Source: Muribaculaceae bacterium Isolate-110 (HZI) (GTDB lineage: Bacteria; Bacteroidota; Bacteroidia; Bacteroidales; Muribaculaceae). Taken from it: a stretch of 36,089 nt of DNA. The position numbers and the translations under genes are program-made. Within the stretch, counting starts at the first letter, position 1, and the number at the start of each line of letters is the position of its first letter. Below the pieces are notes generated by a model. It saw only the letters and a program-made list of their open reading frames with translations. It had not been told where the DNA came from and did no database searches. The stretch is from assembly GCA_003762875.1 (NCBI GenBank), contig RIBL01000024.1, positions 1 to 36,089 of the forward strand. Reading direction: 5' to 3'. Below are positions 16,693 through 24,714 of this stretch, piece after piece.

Positions 16693-16700
16693 TAACTTTG
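16693..16700 (+). promoter_or_regulatory. -7 box of the doxX-SMR-MFS operon
   Basis: TAACTTTG matches TAnnTTTG and lies 18 bp before the doxX start codon. The -33 position shows only a weak T-rich stretch. Together with the Crp/Fnr box it defines a compact divergent promoter region. Confidence 0.55.
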
Positions 16701-16718
16701 CGCTCAAAATTTTGAGTT

Positions 16719-17176
16719 ATGATGACACGATTGATAAATATATTATTTCCTGATTCAGCCGGGAATCGAAGATTTGACATTTCCCTGCTTTCGTTCAGGC
16801 TCTTATCCGGACTGCTCTTTATGATGCACGGACTATACAAAATTAACGATTTCGACCAAATGGCACTGACATTTCCCGATCCATTGGGTATCGGCAGCGA
16901 ATTGTCCCTAATACTTGCCATATTTGGTGAAGCATTTTGCTCGATGATGTTGATATTGAGATTGCTGACACGTCTATCGCTCATCCCTATGATGTTCACG
17001 ATGTGCATTGCATTTTTGGGGGGATTCATGCTGGAGGCCCATTTTCAGCAAAAGAGCGATCCTTTATTTATCTGGCAATCTTTATTATGATATGGGTATC
17101 TGGTGCCGAAAAATATTCGTTGGACTATATGATTAGGGTAAAATTGATAAAATCTTTAAACCAAAATAAAAAATGA
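16719..17176 (+). pseudogene. DoxX-family membrane protein, frameshifted
   Basis: The first frame (from ATG 16719) gives a DoxX-like start with membrane helices (SGLLFMMHGLYKI, LAIFGEAFCSMMLI) and runs to FQQKSDPLF, where it soon reaches a stop at 17088-17090 (123 aa). The expected DoxX C-terminus (YLAIFIMIWVSGAEKYSLDY) continues in another frame to 17176. One missing base in the CCTTTATTT stretch near 17060-17066 would join the two into about 152 residues, the normal length. The downstream frame ends in an ATGA overlap with the SMR start, as expected of an intact operon gene. This is either a recent inactivating deletion or a sequence error. DoxX proteins are small four-helix membrane proteins of varied redox-linked roles. 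Confidence 0.8.
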
Positions 17177-17499
17177 ATTGGATATTACTGTTTCTTGCCG
17201 GATTGTTTGAGGTAAGCCTTGCCTTCTGTTTGGGAAAAACCAAGGCAACAACCGGAACAGAGTTTTATTTATGGGGTACCGGTTTCCTTTTGTCCACGGT
17301 GCTTAGCATGTATTTACTTGCGAAGGCTATTCAGACCTTGCCCATAGGTACGGCATACGCCGTATGGACAGGAATCGGTGCCGTTGGTACAGTAATCATA
17401 GGCTTTTTGTTTTTCAAAGAGCCGGCCACACCTTTGCGGTTGTTCTTTATCTTTACTCTTATTGCATCAATTATAGGACTAAAACTCGTTACAAACTAA
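17173..17499 (+). CDS. SMR-family efflux protein, SugE/Gdx-like (guanidinium exporter type)
   Basis: A 108-residue four-helix protein, the standard SMR length. The essential membrane glutamate is at residue 13 (AGLFEV). The LPIGTAYAVWTGIGAVGTVI segment has the form found in the Gdx/SugE branch rather than the EmrE multidrug branch. Two subunits normally form an antiparallel dimer exchanging substrate for protons in the inner membrane. The start overlaps the doxX stop (ATGA), and the MFS gene follows after 6 bp, so the three are one operon. No guanidine riboswitch is seen upstream. Confidence 0.92.
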   Translation: MNWILLFLAGLFEVSLAFCLGKTKATTGTEFYLWGTGFLLSTVLSMYLLAKAIQTLPIGTAYAVWTGIGAVGTVIIGFLFFKEPATPLRLFFIFTLIASIIGLKLVTN

Positions 17500-17505
17500 G
17501 AATAG

Positions 17506-18681
17506 ATGTCCTGTGTTTTAAAAGAAAACGAAGGGATACCAAAAATCCTTCTTATTATCATGGCATTGGCTACCGGTTTCTCGGTAGCCAATTGTTATTA
17601 CAACCAATCGCTACTGGGCAGTATTGTTTCCGACTTCCACGCTTCTGAGTATGATGGAAGTATAATCAGTGCTCTTACTCAATTCGGATACGTGGCAGGA
17701 TTATTTATAATCATTCCACTTGGCAACACATTGTCAAAAAAGCGCATCATAACAATTGATTATTTTTGCTGTTCTATGGCACTTCTATCAGTTGCCATAA
17801 CTGAAGACCTGTTTGTTATAAAATTATCGTCTTTTATAATCGGAATCAGTTCGGTAATGCCTCAATTTTTTATACCGATGGCAGCTCTTTATTCCGAACC
17901 TAAAAACAAGGCTCTGAACATAGGTATAATTCAGTCTTGTTTATTGATTGGCATTTTAGGCTCCCGATTTCTAAGCGGAATCATATCAGAAGCCATTTCA
18001 TGGCGTTACGTTTATTTCTTTGCATCCGTTGTGATGCTTTTATGCCTGATAGCAATAGCGATAACTTTACCCGGCGATAAGCCGTTGCCAGCATCCAGCT
18101 ACAGAGAGACTCTAAAATCAATGTTCAGTTTATTGAGGCATAACAAAACGCTGCATACTTCAGCAGCAAGATCTGCAACCGCCTACGCCTCTTTTTTCGC
18201 CCTGTGGAGTTGTATATCGTATCGGATGAAAGCCTCTCCGTTTTTTGCCTCAGATGATATAATCGGCAGTCTTGGGCTCTGCGGTATAGCAGGTGCTTCA
18301 TGTGTGATAATATTAAGCAAGCACACCCAAGCCTGGGGTAGTCGGAGATGTTCGATTGTAGGGGCGGTATCAATGTTATTCGCTTGGTTTATGGCACTTG
18401 TATTTGATGGATATTTCGTAAGCATAGTTATCACAGTGCTGATTATTGATGCCGGCATGCAATGTATACACCTTTCCAATCAGACAAAAGTAGTGACAAG
18501 CAACAATGTTAATACAAATTCCCTAAATACATTGTATATGATATTATATTTTATCGGAGGAACCTTAGGAACACTTACAGCCGGCATATTATGGGTAAAA
18601 TATCAATGGATAGGGACTATTGCCATCGGAATATCATTTACACTGATTTCATTATTTATAAGCATATTAACTACCGATTGA
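17506..18681 (+). CDS. MFS transporter
   Basis: A 391-residue protein with twelve predicted helices and the MFS loop 2-3 region (GYVAGLFIIIPLGNTLSKKRII, about residues 61-82, given here in part). The best general match is the YgaY/EmrD-like drug:proton antiporter type. The substrate cannot be read from sequence. Its place directly after an SMR exporter and beside a Crp/Fnr regulator suggests an export function for small toxic compounds. No terminator is obvious between its stop and the relic region at 18710. Confidence 0.88.
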   Translation: MSCVLKENEGIPKILLIIMALATGFSVANCYYNQSLLGSIVSDFHASEYDGSIISALTQFGYVAGLFIIIPLGNTLSKKRIITIDYFCCSMALLSVAITEDLFVIKLSSFIIGISSVMPQFFIPMAALYSEPKNKALNIGIIQSCLLIGILGSRFLSGIISEAISWRYVYFFASVVMLLCLIAIAITLPGDKPLPASSYRETLKSMFSLLRHNKTLHTSAARSATAYASFFALWSCISYRMKASPFFASDDIIGSLGLCGIAGASCVIILSKHTQAWGSRRCSIVGAVSMLFAWFMALVFDGYFVSIVITVLIIDAGMQCIHLSNQTKVVTSNNVNTNSLNTLYMILYFIGGTLGTLTAGILWVKYQWIGTIAIGISFTLISLFISILTTD

Positions 18682-18709
18682 ATTGTAATGACACTAAAAT
18701 CAACGTAAC

Positions 18710-18837
18710 ATGAACAGGATTCTCATTATAGATGCCTCCGAATCAGACCGTCGGTTTATGGCGGGCTTGCTTGTCAAGTCCGGCTATGAGCCGATTGTCG
18801 TCGAGACGATGGAGGCTGCAAAAGACGAGGCGGAAAT
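18710..18837 (+). pseudogene. Truncated response-regulator receiver fragment, forward copy
   Basis: From ATG 18710 the frame encodes about 43 residues of a receiver-like start (MNRILIIDASESDRR, then MAGLLVKSGYEPIVVE, ending AAKDEAE). It then runs into the reverse complement of a second copy, where the translation loses sense. The rest of the receiver (phosphorylated Asp, Thr, Lys) and any output domain are absent. The gene start has no obvious promoter. Confidence 0.65.
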
Positions 18838-18860
18838 ATCTCCACTTCGTCTTTTGCAGC
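18815..18860. repeat. 46-bp palindrome at the junction of two receiver fragments
   Basis: Centred on ATAT at 18836-18839; 20 of 23 base pairs are Watson-Crick and one further pair is a G-T wobble. It is the innermost, best conserved part of a longer diverged inverted repeat that covers both fragments (18710-18965) and includes a shared ATGGCGGGCTTGCTT in each arm. Confidence 0.8.
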
Positions 18861-18965
18861 GTCAAAATCCGCCACTGTCACGGAGGCATAGCCGGCCTTC
18901 GGAAGCAAGCCCGCCATTATCCGGCAGTCGGAAGATGACGCTTCAACAAGTAGTGCCTTGTTCAT
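18838..18965 (-). pseudogene. Truncated response-regulator receiver fragment, reverse copy
   Basis: From the ATG at 18965 on the - strand the frame encodes MNKALLVEASSSDCR, then MAGLLPKAGYASVTV, ending AAKDEVE, and stops making sense at the centre 18837/18838. It shares 23 of 42 residues with the forward copy, without gaps. Both start codons are exactly 128 bp from the centre. A weak hairpin (19001-19024) lies just upstream of its start. Confidence 0.65.
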
Positions 18966-19067
18966 TGCTAATGTTTTGTATATGTTTGTTTTTGCCAATA
19001 ACCCCCGGCATATTTGCCGAGGGTAAAGTTTGGATTTATTTAGTCGTTGATTATAATTTCGATTTGA

Positions 19068-19562
19068 TTAGTATGGTATGAGTATTTTGCAGTCCGTCTT
19101 ATTTATTAGCCCTTCATATTTTGGAGATGCACTGTCATAATTGCCTTGTGTGTCACCATGATATATTTTCAAAATTAAGTCATTTTTAGGCATATTTTCA
19201 ATGGTGAACGATGCGTCTATCTCGCAACGGCAGTCAGCCTTATCGGAGGAGGGATATTCAATTATTATCATAATCCCTTCGTTATATGTGATTTTGACAT
19301 TCACTTGTTCATAATCACACGGATATTCAAGCGAAGTGAATTTGCATTTGGCAACCTGTTCCTCAAAAAGCATCTCAAACGAGCCTTTATTGACATCACT
19401 CCGACTCTCAGCGTTGTCGGTATCCCAATGCGACAGACAGCCAGTATTTCCAAGATTGGAAATATACGGATTTTGAATGGCTACATCTTCCATGCTTGAG
19501 CAAGAACTCAACGCAATAGAGCCCAATGTTATAGCCATGAATTTAATGATTAAATGTTTCAT
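19068..19562 (-). CDS. Small predicted lipoprotein, unknown family
   Basis: A 164-residue protein with a lysine-containing N-terminus, a hydrophobic stretch and a lipobox (SIALSSC), so it is predicted to be lipidated at Cys 21 and exported. The mature part has several further cysteines (near residues 42, 73, 81, 111, 113 and 158) that could form disulfides, and a beta-rich C-terminal half. I do not recognise the family. It starts 1 bp after the CotH gene, so it is the last gene of the radical SAM-oxidoreductase-CotH operon and probably works with the CotH protein at the cell envelope. Confidence 0.75.
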   Translation of the reverse strand: MKHLIIKFMAITLGSIALSSCSSMEDVAIQNPYISNLGNTGCLSHWDTDNAESRSDVNKGSFEMLFEEQVAKCKFTSLEYPCDYEQVNVKITYNEGIMIIIEYPSSDKADCRCEIDASFTIENMPKNDLILKIYHGDTQGNYDSASPKYEGLINKTDCKILIPY

Positions 19563-19563
19563 A

Positions 19564-20979
19564 TTACCTGATTATTACCTTTTTATGATTGATTATATAG
19601 ACTCCTTTTTTCAAATTAGAAATCGCGTCGGCCACGTTTTCATATTCCCCGATATAGACCCCTTGTAGGTTGAATACTTTTATCGGAGTTTTGACGTCAA
19701 TTACTTGAATAGAGGGAATTGAGGCGTATTCGCTTATGGGCAGGTGATTGTTGAACCATTCGATATTACACCTTAAAGCGTTCTTTATTCTGTCAGCCCT
19801 GAGTTGCGCTGTCTGCGTCGGATCTTCACTCCATCTTTCGCAATCTTTTTTCCAAGCCTCGGCAAGAGGCAGGACGGTTGCGTCTATGTAGTCGTATATT
19901 TCTGAAAGACTATTCGGGTAAACTTCATCCCAAACCGATTTTACCGATTGGCAGAAGCTGTCATATTGGATAATCTCCCCAATCCAATGGGGAGTAAAAC
20001 CATAGTGTACTTTCATTTTGAATGTGTAGTCGGTCTTTTCACGGTTGTAGCACACCAAATCCCAAATGGGACCTGCAATCCATTTGGGATTGTCACCCAT
20101 ATCCTTATGAAGATAAAAACTGCCGTGAAAACCGTCCGGATTATCCATAACTTCCTGCAATATGAAGAAACGGGCCATACTTTCGACATCAATATATTTC
20201 TCCCATTCAATCGAGGTCTTATCCGCCGAATATATAGCTGCGTTTATAGCTCTGAACTCGTTTGTAAGCCATTGCAACTGAAGATTAGACAGATTTTCCG
20301 GTGAGTGGTATCGGAGAGTCAGGTTCCATCTACTACATTCTGGAATTGTAATCTGGCACACATCGTGGTAGTTGTCAACCTCCACAAGCCAGCCTCCCTT
20401 TATCAGTTCGGGATTAGTTTCCTGATCCTGCTGTTCATAGATATTCATACGGTTTTCATCTATGCGGATTGTTTCGGTAAGGAAATATAATCCTATATAA
20501 TCTCCGTTCAATACGACTTCGACCGGGCGAAAACTTGGAGTCCATGCCATGCCCATCAGTTTGCCCAGTTGTAATCCAGCAACAGTGTTTTCGGTTGGTT
20601 TGAGCAATGCCCAATGCTTGTTTTTAGGCATACCCATCAAAGCTGTCTTTTTACCGAGTTTTATTTTGTATGGCTTTTTAATGCCTTTCCATGACGAATG
20701 CCCCCTTCCTCGGATTTGCATAGGCAATGGGGCTATTTCGGAGCCGAGAGGCTCAATACCCTCTACACCCATCGGATCAAGCCAATATGAGGCAGCGAGA
20801 TATTCTTCTTTGGATATAATGGGCTGATTGTTTTCCGTTTCAATATACAAGACAGGCAAAGTGCCTGATACCGATACGGCTGATTGAGATGGCGGCTCGG
20901 TCGCATATATGTCATCCACGCATGAAACAAATATAAGTAGCGTTAAACAACACCCGATTACGTTGATTAAATTCTTCAT
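19564..20979 (-). CDS. CotH-family (atypical kinase fold) lipoprotein
   Basis: A 471-residue protein. The signal peptide ends in a lipobox (LLIFVSC), followed by V-D-D, acidic residues just after the lipidated Cys that resemble a Bacteroidetes surface-export signal. The CotH domain spans about residues 80-400, with RGRGHSSWKGIKKPYKIKL (glycine loop and lysine of the family), PTENT, VLNGDYIGLYFLTE and GPIWDLV. In spore-coat CotH the last region is normally W-D-F-D with metal-binding aspartates; here the second is not Asp. The last 40 residues (FNLQGVYIGE, LKKGVYIINHKKV) resemble the short C-terminal tail common on Bacteroidetes exported proteins. CotH proteins can phosphorylate proteins, but the target here is unknown. 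It lies 5 bp after the oxidoreductase gene. Confidence 0.88.
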   Translation of the reverse strand: MKNLINVIGCCLTLLIFVSCVDDIYATEPPSQSAVSVSGTLPVLYIETENNQPIISKEEYLAASYWLDPMGVEGIEPLGSEIAPLPMQIRGRGHSSWKGIKKPYKIKLGKKTALMGMPKNKHWALLKPTENTVAGLQLGKLMGMAWTPSFRPVEVVLNGDYIGLYFLTETIRIDENRMNIYEQQDQETNPELIKGGWLVEVDNYHDVCQITIPECSRWNLTLRYHSPENLSNLQLQWLTNEFRAINAAIYSADKTSIEWEKYIDVESMARFFILQEVMDNPDGFHGSFYLHKDMGDNPKWIAGPIWDLVCYNREKTDYTFKMKVHYGFTPHWIGEIIQYDSFCQSVKSVWDEVYPNSLSEIYDYIDATVLPLAEAWKKDCERWSEDPTQTAQLRADRIKNALRCNIEWFNNHLPISEYASIPSIQVIDVKTPIKVFNLQGVYIGEYENVADAISNLKKGVYIINHKKVIIR

Positions 20980-20984
20980 ATAGA

Positions 20985-22013
20985 TTACTTTAATGATGCC
21001 AATAATTTATATGTACTTCGCATACTTGACAGTGGTGACAGGTTTTCGCCCGAATGTTCCACCATGTCTGCAAACGCTTTGATTTCTGGAAGGAAGCCTT
21101 GTGTATAAAGTTGATTGTTGGTTACGAGTGGATTAAAGTTGTTTCTCTCTGCAAGCACCTGTTCGGCTGCTGTGAAAAATCCGAGCTTTTCAAGCGGTAT
21201 GCCGGCTATTGTTTTAGGATGTGGGTAATGGCATAACCGCTCCATCTGTTCAAGGCTGTATTCTCCTATAGGGGTATTGATATGGAGTGTTTCTTTCGGG
21301 TTAGTCCACGAGTAAGCGGTGGATAATTCTATGATACCTTTTACATCACTGTGAGAAAGCAACGCCTGAACAGTCGTTGTTCCTTTTCTGTCAATCTGTT
21401 GCGCACCCTCTATCTCAGCGTTGCCAAATAGGAACAAGGCCAAATCCACCGGATGGATGAAAAGGTCTGTGAACGGATTTCCTTCGGGGTAAGCACCTGT
21501 GTGATATAACAAGGTATAGCTTATCGGTTCAGCTTTCGCCAACTGTTTTTTCAATGTCCGAATTAAGGGCGAATACCGTTTCTGCATCCCTACCATTGTC
21601 ACTTGTCGTTTGTCGGCGGCAATCAGATTTTCAAGTTGTTCGAGTGTCTGGCACGGAGGTTTCTCGACAAACAGGTATTTGCCGGATGCTATGACTTTGG
21701 AGCATATTTCATAATGCGATTGTGGCGATGTACATACAAATACGCCTTTAACCTCGCGGTCATTCAATATCGTGTCTAACGATGTTGAAGCGGTCGCTCC
21801 AAAACGTTGTTCAATCAGCGCCAATTTGTCCGGGCTTTTGCAACAAATGTATTTAAGCCTTATTCCGAGATATTGCAGAACCGGATAAAGATTTTGCAGG
21901 GCGTGGCTACCAACGCCCACAAAGGCGTAACGGGCTGAATATGCCGATTGCAGCGTTTTACGGTTGCGTAGTGAACGCCAGCGTAGTATGCCGCTGTCTA
22001 TGAGATTTTTCAT
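20985..22013 (-). CDS. Gfo/Idh/MocA-family NAD(P)-dependent oxidoreductase
   Basis: A 342-residue cytosolic enzyme. The Rossmann start carries AFVGVGSHALQNLYPVL (GxGxxA-type nucleotide loop, about residues 31-47). The family's EKPPCQT motif (EKP, lysine active-site region) is near residue 117. The C-terminal half is the usual beta-sheet domain with HPVDLALFLFG. Such enzymes oxidise or reduce sugar, cyclitol or related hydroxyls. Its start overlaps the radical SAM stop by 4 bp (ATGA), showing translational coupling, so the two likely act on one substrate. The substrate is not identifiable from sequence. Confidence 0.9.
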   Translation of the reverse strand: MKNLIDSGILRWRSLRNRKTLQSAYSARYAFVGVGSHALQNLYPVLQYLGIRLKYICCKSPDKLALIEQRFGATASTSLDTILNDREVKGVFVCTSPQSHYEICSKVIASGKYLFVEKPPCQTLEQLENLIAADKRQVTMVGMQKRYSPLIRTLKKQLAKAEPISYTLLYHTGAYPEGNPFTDLFIHPVDLALFLFGNAEIEGAQQIDRKGTTTVQALLSHSDVKGIIELSTAYSWTNPKETLHINTPIGEYSLEQMERLCHYPHPKTIAGIPLEKLGFFTAAEQVLAERNNFNPLVTNNQLYTQGFLPEIKAFADMVEHSGENLSPLSSMRSTYKLLASLK

Positions 22014-23077
22014 TTCTTTGTGCGTTTGAGATAGTTATGATACGTCAGGCGGCTGTCCGCACACCATTGGTATTTTCCGTAGAATATTTCAATAATCCTC
22101 TTGGGCAAGACTTTTTCAAGATTACGGAGCAAGATAATATCATATTTCCGATGGAAATTGATCCAGCACCCGTTGCACTCTTTCGAGTAACAGCATTGTG
22201 TGTCAATACTCTCGGCCGAGTTGAAAATATCGTCAAGAGATTTTTCCTTGATATTTCCGAGTATGACATCAAGATTTTGGCATAACGGCACATTCCCGTC
22301 AGGATGGATAACAAGCGAGTTGGTGATTGACTGGCAACGGAGTCGAAGATGTCCGTTACGCCATTGGTCATAGAGTGCCACAAAATCATAGTTCTCCTGT
22401 GTGTCGTGGATGTTGGCGGGGATCTGCGAGATATATTCCTCTCCCTGCGCCTGCAACATTTCGGCTTTTGTGTCGAAATATGCCATCGTACCGTATATGC
22501 CTATGCGAATGTCAATCCCATAGTGTTTTGCTATGTCAATGGTATATTCCATGTCATTGAAGCTGTTGAACGGCGAGAGGCAGAACATAAGCGATATGGG
22601 GATTTCATCTTTAAGCTCCTCAATTACCCGGATTACCTTGTCGTAGCCGTCCACCCCTCGCATATTTTTATATGTGTCGCGGTTCCCGTCAAGCGAGATG
22701 TAAAGATGCTTGGGCCGGTAGCATCTTGTCAGGTCTATCACCTTTTGTGGCAGGAGGCAGTTTGAGAGCAGTGTGTAGTTGGGATGGTTCGCATGAAACC
22801 ACTCCAATATCTCTGCTGCCTGTGGATGTAAAACGAACTCGCCGCCTTCGAGTCCGACAGTCGTATGGCGACTTATGCACTTGCTTGACATAAACGACAC
22901 GATTTCGTCTTTTGAAAGCGTATCGTGCGGCTTCTGCCATATCGAGCAGTGGCGGCAACGCGACTGACAGCGGTTGGTGGCGTAAATCATCAACTGTGCC
23001 AGCCTCTTGTTGCCGGGAAATATGGTGTTGCGTACAAAAAGAACACCATTCCGAATATAGTCTGTTGCCTTATACAC
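22010..23077 (-). CDS. Radical SAM protein with SPASM-like C-terminus
   Basis: A 355-residue protein with the radical SAM CxxxCxxC at Cys 37, 41 and 44 (TNRCQSRCRHC), a GGE-type motif (LEGGEFVLHP) and a TIM-barrel core. The C-terminal part has a SPASM-like cysteine set (CQNLD, CCYSKECNGCWINF) that would hold an auxiliary Fe-S cluster. SPASM enzymes modify peptides, proteins or sugar-like substrates through a 5'-deoxyadenosyl radical. The start is GTG at 23077; no upstream ATG is in frame. A 30-bp motif shared with the sigma-barrel gene promoter lies 26 bp upstream. It is first in the operon leading to the oxidoreductase, CotH and lipoprotein genes. Confidence 0.9.
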   Translation of the reverse strand: MYKATDYIRNGVLFVRNTIFPGNKRLAQLMIYATNRCQSRCRHCSIWQKPHDTLSKDEIVSFMSSKCISRHTTVGLEGGEFVLHPQAAEILEWFHANHPNYTLLSNCLLPQKVIDLTRCYRPKHLYISLDGNRDTYKNMRGVDGYDKVIRVIEELKDEIPISLMFCLSPFNSFNDMEYTIDIAKHYGIDIRIGIYGTMAYFDTKAEMLQAQGEEYISQIPANIHDTQENYDFVALYDQWRNGHLRLRCQSITNSLVIHPDGNVPLCQNLDVILGNIKEKSLDDIFNSAESIDTQCCYSKECNGCWINFHRKYDIILLRNLEKVLPKRIIEIFYGKYQWCADSRLTYHNYLKRTKK

Positions 23078-23103
23078 GTCTTTGGGTTTGTTAATTTTAC
23101 CGT

Positions 23104-23133
23104 ATAGATGAAACTATACCCCAAAGACTGCAT
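23104..23133 (-). promoter_or_regulatory. Shared 30-bp motif upstream of the radical SAM operon
   Basis: On the - strand it reads ATGCAGTCTTTGGGGTAT, 5 nt, then CATCTAT, ending 26 bp before the GTG start. The same elements occur upstream of the sigma-barrel gene with one T more in the first part and one base less in the spacer, keeping the total length at 30. This suggests a promoter recognised by one factor, probably the adjacent ECF sigma domain. Confidence 0.65.
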
Positions 23134-23156
23134 AAGAAACTCTGACTTTTATCAAA

Positions 23157-24695
23157 TTACCAAGTCAACCTTAGACCTATCGGTATGGTAAACTCAAATG
23201 GTTTATCCTGTCGTATCGTCTTTATGTCGGAGCCGGGATTGAAATAGTATTTGAACGAGGGCTCGGCGTATATGCTTAACGATAGCGTAAAGTGATACTG
23301 TATGCCTAATCCACCCTCCACTGACCATTGCAATGGCGCATGGATATGGATTGTGGTGTTGCTGGGATTGCCCCATTCTGGCGAATATTCCGATATTGAC
23401 TGACTGCCGTTGACTGGAATATCAAGTGCGCCGCCTCCATGTCCGTACAACGAGAATCCATTATACGTGAGTATACGGTAGTTGAATTTCAAAGGTACGC
23501 CAATATAGTGTATGCGTTGGACTGTTTCCTTGTTCATCACTTTGCTTTGAGAAAGGAAGTCAGACCGCAGTAAGGAGTAACGCAACCCCGTTTCCACGCT
23601 CCAACGCGAGGAAAGCGACTTGTTGACGGACAGACCAATTACCAACGGCATATAATGACGTGTCTTTTCAGTGACTTCGATTTCACCATCCGGGCCTTCC
23701 ACATCAGGATGATCAGGATTGGGAATTCGATAACGGTTTAAGTCGTTTTGTTCAAGACTACCTGCGTATGCCAAAGACAATGACCAATCTTGTTTTTCGG
23801 ATTGTTGGGGGGGGTAATTTTCTTGTGCAATAAGTTCTTCTCGGTTTATGACATTCGGAATTACCTTTATTGTGTCATTGGTAATACTGTCACTCTTAAT
23901 AGACGGGATACTGTCGGCTGAGATTGTCACCTCGGCTATATTCTTTTGCGTTTCAGGATGCTGTATCGCCCTGTAAATCATCTTTGATCTTGGCACGATA
24001 CTGTCATTCCCTGAATTAGTATCTACGATTGAGTCTGCGACAAGAGGCGTTTCCTTATCCGTATTTTTGCTTATAACCGGAGTTGACGGAGCATCTTCCC
24101 GATTTTTGAATAGCCCGTGCCAGATAAGCAATATAATTCCAAGAATAGACAGGATACCCATCTCAACGCGATATTGCGTGATCATACGTCGCAACATGGC
24201 TTTTGCGTGTGTGAGTTGCGAAGATGAAGAATGTGGGGCGATACCAAGTAACGCGGCGATTTCTTTATGTGCAAGCCCGTCAAGAACCGCAAGCCGAAAG
24301 ACTTTGCCGTACCCGTCAGGTAATTTGTTGATTATTTTGTCCAATTCTTCCCACGTCAGTTCGCGCGCATTATCAACGGATGCCACGGCATTATCAGCGA
24401 TTGCGGTATCCGACATGGGGACAGAAATGTGGCTTGACTCATCTTTCAGGTATTGGAGCGACAAGTTTTTCATTATAGATGTGAGCCAAGCCTCAATTCT
24501 TGCTCCATTTCTGAGAGAGCCTATTGATGTAAAGGCAATCAGAAAGCCGTCATGGAGTATATCCTGCTCTATATCAGCATTATGTATGTAATATGCCACA
24601 ACCTCACGCATAGGCGCAAGATAAGTCTGATAGAGAATTCCGAAGGCTTCTCTATCTCCCGATTGGCATTGTTTAACAAGCGATACTTTGTCCAT
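23157..24695 (-). CDS. ECF sigma factor fused through a membrane helix to an outer-membrane beta-barrel
   Basis: A 512-residue fusion. Residues 1-175 form an ECF sigma factor: sigma2 with DREAFGILYQTYLAP and IEQDILHDGFLIAF, and sigma4 with LPDGYGKVFRLAVLDGLAHK and a helix-turn-helix (EIAALLGIAPHSSSSQ). Residues 179-196 form one strongly hydrophobic helix. Residues 198-305 are a polar, Pro/Ser/Thr/Asp-rich linker of periplasmic type. Residues 306-512 look like an outer-membrane barrel of the OmpA/PorT-like small class, with alternating strands, GLRYSLLRSD, GVPLKFNYRI, SVEGGLGIQYHF and a final GLRLTW (aromatic C-terminus). The product would span both membranes with the sigma part in the cytoplasm. 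The frame extends to 24734, but ATG 24695 (MDKVSLVKQC) is the sigma-family start. A G8 tract (C8 in the coding sense, + strand 23807-23814) lies in the linker. Confidence 0.9.
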   Translation of the reverse strand: MDKVSLVKQCQSGDREAFGILYQTYLAPMREVVAYYIHNADIEQDILHDGFLIAFTSIGSLRNGARIEAWLTSIMKNLSLQYLKDESSHISVPMSDTAIADNAVASVDNARELTWEELDKIINKLPDGYGKVFRLAVLDGLAHKEIAALLGIAPHSSSSQLTHAKAMLRRMITQYRVEMGILSILGIILLIWHGLFKNREDAPSTPVISKNTDKETPLVADSIVDTNSGNDSIVPRSKMIYRAIQHPETQKNIAEVTISADSIPSIKSDSITNDTIKVIPNVINREELIAQENYPPQQSEKQDWSLSLAYAGSLEQNDLNRYRIPNPDHPDVEGPDGEIEVTEKTRHYMPLVIGLSVNKSLSSRWSVETGLRYSLLRSDFLSQSKVMNKETVQRIHYIGVPLKFNYRILTYNGFSLYGHGGGALDIPVNGSQSISEYSPEWGNPSNTTIHIHAPLQWSVEGGLGIQYHFTLSLSIYAEPSFKYYFNPGSDIKTIRQDKPFEFTIPIGLRLTW

Positions 24696-24714
24696 TGAAT
24701 TAAATATACTAATA

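Noticed and set aside
17100-17172. Guanidine riboswitch before the Gdx-like SMR gene
   Set aside because: The gene is coupled to doxX by an ATGA overlap and no structured leader exists there or before doxX.
18710-19081. 123-aa forward open frame as a real gene
   Set aside because: Only the first 43 residues are receiver-like; after the palindrome the frame reads the complement of the second fragment and has no protein-like character.
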